The notes under the pieces were generated by a model that saw only the letters and a list, made by a program, of their open reading frames with translations, was not told the DNA's origin and did no database searches. Of a stretch of DNA of 18,666 bases, positions 13,668-18,666 are shown in pieces. Origin of the DNA: Caldifarciminota bacterium. Its GTDB lineage: Bacteria > Hydrothermota > Tepidihabitantia > B3-TA06 > JALVRC01. Made by a program: the position numbers and the translations under genes. The stretch's first letter is position 1, and every line of letters begins with the position of its first letter. The stretch lies in the NCBI GenBank assembly GCA_027025255.1, contig JALVRC010000033.1:1-18666 (forward strand), written 5' to 3'.

Positions 13668-13974
13668 TTTTAGAGTAGGGGATACATTAAAGGTACATTT
13701 ACTTATAAAGGAAGGTAAAAAAGAAAAAACACAAGTTTTTCAGGGTATATGTATTGGTTTTACAGGAGCTGGTTTAAACAGAAGCTTTACTGTCAGGAAG
13801 ATTTCAAATGGTATTGGGGTTGAGAAAATTTTTCCTCTTCATTCACCTAATATTTCTAAAATAGAAATTGTAAAGAGAGGAAAGGTAAGAAGGAGCAAAC
13901 TTTATTATTTGAGAGAGAGAAAAGGTAAGTCTTTCAGGGTTAAAGAGAAGAGACAGTTTGGAAAATCCAGTTGA
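13615..13974 (+). CDS. rplS: 50S ribosomal protein L19 (bL19)
   Basis: bL19 lies at the interface of the two ribosomal subunits. The 119-aa sequence shows the family pattern: PDFRVGDTLKVHLLIKEG, then VFQGICIGFTGAGLNRSFTVRKIS, VEKIFPLHSPNI, and RRSKLYYLRERKGKS. A strong SD (GAGGAGG, six bases before ATG) lies inside trmD and fixes the start, which leaves a 53-nt overlap of two well-supported genes. The stop lies within the start of rnhB. Confidence 0.98.
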   Translation: MDIIRQLEQEQMKKELPDFRVGDTLKVHLLIKEGKKEKTQVFQGICIGFTGAGLNRSFTVRKISNGIGVEKIFPLHSPNISKIEIVKRGKVRRSKLYYLRERKGKSFRVKEKRQFGKSS

Positions 13975-14548
13975 GGAATATTTAGGTTTAGAACATATTG
14001 CCGGGGTAGATGAGGTTGGAAGAGGTGCATTAGCTGGACCATTAGTTGTTGCTTGTGTAATGCTTCCTAAGGTTATTGATGAGAATTTAAAAAAAGAGAT
14101 TAATGATTCAAAAAAGCTATCCTATAAAAAGAGAAGATATTTGTATGGAAGGATTACGCAGCAGAGTTTATTCTATACATTTTCATGGATTAAAAGTGAA
14201 GATATAGATGATATTGGTATATATAATGCGACAATGGTTGCTATGAAGAATGTTATAAAAAAAGTGGAGTCTCAAGCGGATTTAATAATAGTTGATGGGA
14301 ATAAACTACCAGAAGGTATTACTAAAAAAGCAGAATCACTTGTAAAAGCTGATCAAAAGAGCTTGAATGTTGCTGCAGCTTCTATTCTGGCAAAGGTCTT
14401 ACGAGATAGATATATGATGATTATACACTTTTTTTATAAATCGTATGGATTTTATTCACATAAGGGTTACCCAACAAAATTCCATAAAGATATGATAAGG
14501 CGTTTTGGGGTATTGCCAATTCACAGGAAAAGTTTTAATTTAGCATAA
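13958..14548 (+). CDS. rnhB: Ribonuclease HII
   Basis: RNase HII removes ribonucleotides built into DNA and cuts RNA in RNA-DNA hybrids. The four metal-binding acidic residues are visible: Asp18 and Glu19 in GVDEVGRG, Asp113 in IIVDGNKLP and Asp132 in KADQKSLNVAAASILAKV. At 196 aa the length is typical. The start appears to be TTG at 13958, overlapping the end of rplS by 17 nt, since no ATG precedes the conserved DEVGRG block at a suitable distance. Its position after rplS is common in many bacteria. Confidence 0.96.
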   Translation: MENPVEEYLGLEHIAGVDEVGRGALAGPLVVACVMLPKVIDENLKKEINDSKKLSYKKRRYLYGRITQQSLFYTFSWIKSEDIDDIGIYNATMVAMKNVIKKVESQADLIIVDGNKLPEGITKKAESLVKADQKSLNVAAASILAKVLRDRYMMIIHFFYKSYGFYSHKGYPTKFHKDMIRRFGVLPIHRKSFNLA

Positions 14549-14570
14549 AATGCGTATAGAACAGAGATGA

Positions 14571-14921
14571 ATGAATAATAGGACGAAAGGTACAAAATAT
14601 GAGGATATGGTAGTCCAATTTGTTTTAAAAAAAGGATATAGAATTATTGAGAGGAATTTTTATTCAAAAGCCGGTGAAATAGATATTATAGCAAAAGATG
14701 GAAAATATCTCGTATTTATTGAGGTGAGGAGTTCGGAAAAGTCTTTTGTACATCCTTTGGAAAGTATTAACAAGACCAAGATAAATAGAATTATAAAAAG
14801 TGCTCGGTTTTATCTTTATACACATAATATAAAAGCTCAGTTTATCAGATTTGATGTTGTAGGTGTTATTAAGGGAAAAGAACCAATCCTTATAAAGGAC
14901 GCGTTTCAGAGTGTTTTCTAA
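14571..14921 (+). CDS. yraN: YraN family protein (UPF0102), predicted nuclease fold
   Basis: This 116-aa protein has the compact restriction-endonuclease-like core of the YraN family: KGYRIIERNFYSKAGEIDIIAKDGKYLVFIEVRSS (about 21-55), with the GEID and EVR motif residues. The usual EVKxR appears here as EVRSS. Cellular function is poorly defined in general. The ATG at 14571 lies 22 nt after rnhB, with a weak SD. Its place between rnhB and comM is frequent in other bacteria, which supports a DNA-related role. The end overlaps comM by 11 nt. Confidence 0.93.
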   Translation: MNNRTKGTKYEDMVVQFVLKKGYRIIERNFYSKAGEIDIIAKDGKYLVFIEVRSSEKSFVHPLESINKTKINRIIKSARFYLYTHNIKAQFIRFDVVGVIKGKEPILIKDAFQSVF

Positions 14922-16449
14922 GATATTATCTGCAGGTATAATAGGTGTGGATGCATATTTGGTTGATGTAGAGGTTGATAGTGTTCCGGGAATTCCTGGA
15001 TTTTCTATTGTAGGTCTTCCTGAAATAGCAGTAAAGGAATCAAAGGAACGTGTTATAGCAGCATTAAAAAATCTTAATCTCTATCCTGGTCCTATGAAAA
15101 TAACTGTAAACCTGGCTCCAGCTGATATCAAGAAGGAAGGTACCTCCTATGATTTACCTATTTTACTGGGAGTGCTTGTTAATAGCGGGATAATTGAGAA
15201 TTCTTCTTTATTAAAGACTTTAGTTGCTGGAGAAGTAACCCTTGATGGTCATATAAGAAGTGTAAAAGGGGTTTTGTCCATAGGGGAACTTGTAAAAAAA
15301 GAAGAAGATATAGATACACTGATAGTTCCTTTTGAAAACAGAATGGAGGCTGGAGTTGTTGAAGGTATTAAGGTTTTGCCTGTAAATCATATATATGAGT
15401 TGATTAATCATTTAAATGGAACTAACCCCCTTAAGCCCTATAAAATCAGCATAGAAGAACTCTATAAAAAGGTAAATTATTCTGTAGATTTTAGAGATGT
15501 TAAAGGACAGGAGTCTGCAAAAAGGGCTTTAGAAATAGCTGCAGCCGGAGGGCATAATATGCTTATGATTGGTCCTCCCGGAAGTGGTAAGACAATGCTG
15601 GCTAAGAGAATTCCCAGTATATTGCCAGACATTAGTATAGATGAAGCCTTGGAGACTACAAGAATATATAGCATAGCAGGATTACTCGATGATACTAATT
15701 CTTTTATTTCTATTAGACCTTTTAGAGCTCCTCATCATACAATATCTGATGCAGGTTTAATTGGAGGAGGGCATATTCCTCATCCAGGAGAAGTATCTTT
15801 AGCACATAATGGTGTTTTGTTTTTAGATGAGCTTCCTGAGTTTAAAAGAAATGTATTAGAAGTTTTAAGACAGCCTCTTGAGGATGGTAGTATAAGAATT
15901 TCAAGGGCAAAGATAAGTGTTAGATTCCCATCACGTTTTATGCTTGTAGCAGCAATGAATCCATGTCCATGTGGGTATTATGGGGATCCTTTTCATACCT
16001 GTACATGTACCCCCAATCAAATTTATAAATATAGAGCAAAGATATCTGGACCTTTAATGGATAGAATTGATATTCATATTGAGGTTCCTAACGTAAGGTA
16101 TGAAGAGTTAAGTGATAAAAGGAGAGGAGAATATTCATCTACTATTAGAGAAAGAGTTAATAAGGCTCGGGAGATTCAACATGAAAGATTTAAAAGACAG
16201 GGGTTAAACATTTTCTCCAATGCGCAGATGGGGGCTACTCAGATAGAAGATTTTTGCTCTATTGAGCAAGAAGGGAAAAGACTTTTAAAAAAAGCAATGG
16301 AGCATTTTGGGTTTTCAGCAAGAGCGTACAGTAAAATATTAAAAATAGCACGTACTATTGCTGATCTGGATGAGGAAGAAAGTATTAAACCTCACCATTT
16401 ATCCGAAGCAATTCAATATAGAAGTTTAGATAGAAAAGGAGGTATATGA
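14911..16449 (+). CDS. comM: ComM/YifB family AAA+ ATPase (Mg-chelatase-like)
   Basis: ComM is a hexameric helicase that helps branch migration during integration of transformed DNA; many non-competent bacteria also keep it. The N-terminal Lon-like/S5-fold domain starts with the family pattern SAGIIGVDAYLVDVEV and GFSIVGLPEIAVKESKERV. The AAA+ domain has Walker A GPPGSGKT (221-228) and Walker B GVLFLDELPEF (301-311). A four-cysteine cluster (Cys352, Cys354, Cys364, Cys366 in PCPCGYYGDPFHTCTC) is present, and the C-terminal helical domain runs from about 420. At 512 aa it is full length. The start is GTG at 14911 inside yraN. The stop overlaps the next gene by ATGA. Confidence 0.96.
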   Translation: MFSKILSAGIIGVDAYLVDVEVDSVPGIPGFSIVGLPEIAVKESKERVIAALKNLNLYPGPMKITVNLAPADIKKEGTSYDLPILLGVLVNSGIIENSSLLKTLVAGEVTLDGHIRSVKGVLSIGELVKKEEDIDTLIVPFENRMEAGVVEGIKVLPVNHIYELINHLNGTNPLKPYKISIEELYKKVNYSVDFRDVKGQESAKRALEIAAAGGHNMLMIGPPGSGKTMLAKRIPSILPDISIDEALETTRIYSIAGLLDDTNSFISIRPFRAPHHTISDAGLIGGGHIPHPGEVSLAHNGVLFLDELPEFKRNVLEVLRQPLEDGSIRISRAKISVRFPSRFMLVAAMNPCPCGYYGDPFHTCTCTPNQIYKYRAKISGPLMDRIDIHIEVPNVRYEELSDKRRGEYSSTIRERVNKAREIQHERFKRQGLNIFSNAQMGATQIEDFCSIEQEGKRLLKKAMEHFGFSARAYSKILKIARTIADLDEEESIKPHHLSEAIQYRSLDRKGGI

Positions 16450-17672
16450 TAATGCTTTTTATCCTTATAGGGATTAATCAAATAAATGAAAGTTTTCAAC
16501 AACCTGAGATTTATTTCAATTCAGTTTTTAGTGAAGTTTCAAAAGATACTTATATATTGGGTGCTGGAGATAGTTTGTTGATTACTGTAGGGAATTATGC
16601 AACCAATATTATGTCTTATCCTGATGTTATTACTCCAAGTGGAGATATACTCATTAGGTCTATAAATATTATTCCTTTAATGAATACCAATGTAAATAAT
16701 TTAATGACACCTTATACAGTCTCAGGTGCTGTAAAGATTGCTGGACTTACAATACCACAGGCTGAAGAAGTTTTAAAAAGAAAACTTGGGAAGAATATAT
16801 CTTTAGTACTTATTAAACCCAGATTGATAAGAGTTTTATTGTCAGGATATGTTAAACATACAGGGTATTATGTTTTAACCCCTCTTAATAGTGTATCTGA
16901 GTTAATAAGTATATCTGGGGGATTTACTATTGAGGGTAGTAGAAGAAATGTATATGTAATAAGGCATAAAGATACCTTTACTTTAAATCTTGAGAATATA
17001 TTATGGAGAGGAAGAAAAAAAGAGGACATACTTTTAAAAGAGGGTGATATTGTTTTTGTTCCTAAGATGAAACAATCCGTTATTGTAGAAGGGGCGTTTT
17101 ATCCCCCTGATTATTCATCAAATATGATTACGCAGAGTGCAGATACTTTGAACAAACCTCAGATTCACGAAGCATTTTTTGATTTTAAACGAGGCGACAG
17201 GCTTTCTCAATTATTGGATAGAATAGGTGATTTGCTCCCTAATTCCGATATTCATAATATTGAGATTGTACGAGGCAAAAAACACATTGTAGTTGATTTA
17301 GAAAAGATAAGAAGTGGAGCTTTAAAGGATGTCTATCTTGCTAATAATGACAGAATAATAATTCCATATATATCTAATTTTATATATGTAACAGGTGATG
17401 TAGGTAAAGGAGGGGTATTTAAATATGTAAAGGGAATGCAATTGAATTACTATATAGCCCGTGCAAGTGGTCCCAGATATAGTGCTGATTTAAGGAACAT
17501 TAAACTTATTTATCCTGATGGTAAGGTTGCTAAAGCAACTCCATATACATCATTAAAGCCAGGGACAACAATTTTTGTACCCAGACGAAGCATGTATGAT
17601 ATGCGTGATCTGATAGCTTTCTCAGCAAGTCTCTTGTCTTTTTTAAATGCATTAATTCTATTAGGAGAATAG
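16446..17672 (+). CDS. Wza-like polysaccharide export protein (SLBB repeats)
   Basis: The protein belongs to the outer-membrane polysaccharide exporter group. After a short hydrophobic start (MIMLFILIGI) the Poly_export domain begins at TYILGAGDSLLITVG (35-49) and runs to about 128, with an insert near 75-95. Soluble ligand-binding beta-grasp segments follow at about 130-205, 211-306 and 312-378. A C-terminal hydrophobic helix (about 387-406), preceded by RRSMYDMRD, matches the membrane-crossing helix of Wza-type octamers. Unlike classic Wza there is no lipobox cysteine, and the signal-like stretch is very short. The ATG at 16446 overlaps the comM stop; ATG at 16452 has a better distance (nine bases) from GGAGG at 16438-16442 and may be the true start. 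The Wzz/Wzc-like gene follows after one base. Confidence 0.88.
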   Translation: MIMLFILIGINQINESFQQPEIYFNSVFSEVSKDTYILGAGDSLLITVGNYATNIMSYPDVITPSGDILIRSINIIPLMNTNVNNLMTPYTVSGAVKIAGLTIPQAEEVLKRKLGKNISLVLIKPRLIRVLLSGYVKHTGYYVLTPLNSVSELISISGGFTIEGSRRNVYVIRHKDTFTLNLENILWRGRKKEDILLKEGDIVFVPKMKQSVIVEGAFYPPDYSSNMITQSADTLNKPQIHEAFFDFKRGDRLSQLLDRIGDLLPNSDIHNIEIVRGKKHIVVDLEKIRSGALKDVYLANNDRIIIPYISNFIYVTGDVGKGGVFKYVKGMQLNYYIARASGPRYSADLRNIKLIYPDGKVAKATPYTSLKPGTTIFVPRRSMYDMRDLIAFSASLLSFLNALILLGE

Positions 17673-17673
17673 T

Positions 17674-18666
17674 ATGAAAATAAATCTTTTTGAAATGTTT
17701 TTACTGTTTTTGAAAAAGAAGTTAATAATAATAGCAATCTTTTTTTTATCAGTTGTCATAGGTGTATTGTTGGCTTTTCTGCTTCCCAAGAAATATAGAA
17801 TTGAAACAAAACTTATCCCTCCTCTTTCACAAGCCCCCTCTCTTTATACTATGTTAGGTGGCGTAGAGAATAGATTGACTTCCAGCATTGCAAATTTCAA
17901 TATACCTGGTTTTTCATCTAATTCAAGTATTATGGATTTATTGGAAGATATTTGTAGGTCGAGAATGATTACAGAATTTATTGTTGATAGTTTAAAATTA
18001 AAACAGGTTTTTACCAAAGAAAGTAAGGATGAAGCTATTGAGGAATTGTTGAAGATAACTACTTTTAAATTGCAGGAAGACGGAACATTTTCTATTATTG
18101 TTGAATATGAGAATCCTCAAATAGCTTTAGAAATAGCAAAGCTATATCTTAATAGGGTTAATTGGTTTATTAATGAAGAAAGTATGACTAAAGGGAAACA
18201 ATTCAGGATTTTTATTGAGGGTAGAATTAAGGATATGACGAATGAATTAAATACTGCACGTGATTCTTTTGTGAATTATCAGAAAAGGTACAGTCTCCCA
18301 ATGATTACCAGTGAGAATCTTGCCAGTTCAGCTGCATTTTCAAATTTACAGGAGCAAATGTTTAAGAAGGAAATACTTTTAAATTATTTTAAGACAGGCC
18401 AGAGTAAATTAAATTTTACACAGAAACCAGGAATTGTTGATGAATACCTTAGAAGGTATTATAAATATAGATTGCTACAGGAATCTTATGCTTTTCTATT
18501 ACAGCAGCTTGAACAGGCAAAGATGATGGAGAATAAGGACACGCCTGTTTTAACAGTTTTACAGAGGCCATTTATTCCTGAGAAACCATTTTACCCTAAG
18601 AAAAAACTGATAATTTTAGCTTTTCTTTTGATAGGGGCTGCTATTAGCATTCTTTATATATTTGTT
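17674..18666 (+). CDS. Wzz/Wzc-like chain-length determinant protein, cut by the window end
   Basis: This frame is open for 331 codons from ATG 17674 to the last base of the window. It has the layout of polysaccharide co-polymerases: a first membrane helix (about 17-38, ending in LLPKKYRIETKL), a long periplasmic part with coiled-coil-like stretches (about 185-290), then the proline-rich RPFIPEKPFYPKKK and a second helix (LIILAFLLIGAAISILYIFV) reaching the edge. Such inner-membrane proteins set chain length and work with Wza-type exporters, which fits the gene directly upstream. Whether a cytoplasmic tyrosine kinase domain follows, making it Wzc and not Wzz, cannot be seen. GGAG lies seven bases before ATG. 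Confidence 0.88.
   Translation, partial: MKINLFEMFLLFLKKKLIIIAIFFLSVVIGVLLAFLLPKKYRIETKLIPPLSQAPSLYTMLGGVENRLTSSIANFNIPGFSSNSSIMDLLEDICRSRMITEFIVDSLKLKQVFTKESKDEAIEELLKITTFKLQEDGTFSIIVEYENPQIALEIAKLYLNRVNWFINEESMTKGKQFRIFIEGRIKDMTNELNTARDSFVNYQKRYSLPMITSENLASSAAFSNLQEQMFKKEILLNYFKTGQSKLNFTQKPGIVDEYLRRYYKYRLLQESYAFLLQQLEQAKMMENKDTPVLTVLQRPFIPEKPFYPKKKLIILAFLLIGAAISILYIFV

Noticed and set aside
1..18666. CRISPR arrays, insertion sequences, toxin-antitoxin or defence genes
   Set aside because: No repeat-spacer pattern, transposase motif, terminal inverted repeats or known defence domain was seen on either strand; apart from the 5' head the window is core and surface-polysaccharide gene content.

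Overview
The window is AT-rich bacterial DNA with a short foreign-looking head. From about position 680 to the end, the + strand is packed with genes. Strong Shine-Dalgarno (SD) sequences are common, GTG and TTG starts are frequent, and ATGA or longer overlaps occur at many junctions. Two predicted lipoproteins and a Wza-like exporter with a Wzz-like partner point to a diderm (Gram-negative type) cell. A four-subunit 2-oxoacid:ferredoxin oxidoreductase points to anaerobic metabolism. The mix of an MglA/MglB polarity pair, a Thermotoga-style porGDAB order and a PKD lipoprotein with a Bacteroidota-like surface domain would fit an uncultured diderm phylum (for example the WOR-3/Hydrothermae or FCB neighbourhood). 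That placement is inference; the window alone does not fix the taxon.

Layout. Positions 1 to about 670 hold no recognisable bacterial gene and look eukaryotic: a G+C-balanced open frame on the minus strand (1-242) follows a pyrimidine-rich splice-acceptor-like sequence, and an AT-rich intron-like stretch lies beyond it. This is most simply a chimeric contig end or host DNA. Then come gdhA (698-2053), a perfect 36-nt palindrome, and a housekeeping-type promoter driving a PKD-domain lipoprotein (2335-3246). A second copy of that promoter, identical over 37 nt, starts a very long run of genes: tRNA-Leu(UAG), tig, clpP, clpX, an unrecognised 456-aa protein, porG-porD-porA-porB, mglB, mglA and an NlpC/P60 lipoprotein. 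No gap in this run after the tRNA exceeds about 15 nt. A third promoter (12311-12338) opens the next run: rpsP, khpA, trmD, rplS, rnhB, yraN, comM, a Wza-like polysaccharide exporter, and a Wzz/Wzc-like chain-length protein cut by the window end.

How the genes work together. The first long run joins nascent-chain folding (trigger factor), regulated proteolysis (ClpXP), acetyl-CoA/pyruvate metabolism (Por) and cell polarity (MglA GTPase with its MglB roadblock regulator), ending in a cell-wall hydrolase. The second is the classic ribosomal protein S16-TrmD-L19 cluster, but without rimM. It continues into RNase HII, a YraN nuclease-fold protein, ComM helicase and a surface-polysaccharide export pair.

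Most gene calls are standard families. The points deserving a second look are the foreign head, the duplicated promoter, the tRNA-led operon with tig starting 8 nt after the tRNA, the shortened trigger factor, the orphan protein between clpX and porG, the absent rimM with an SD-less trmD, and the fusion of polarity genes to a central-metabolism operon. I found no clearly new defence or mobile system here.
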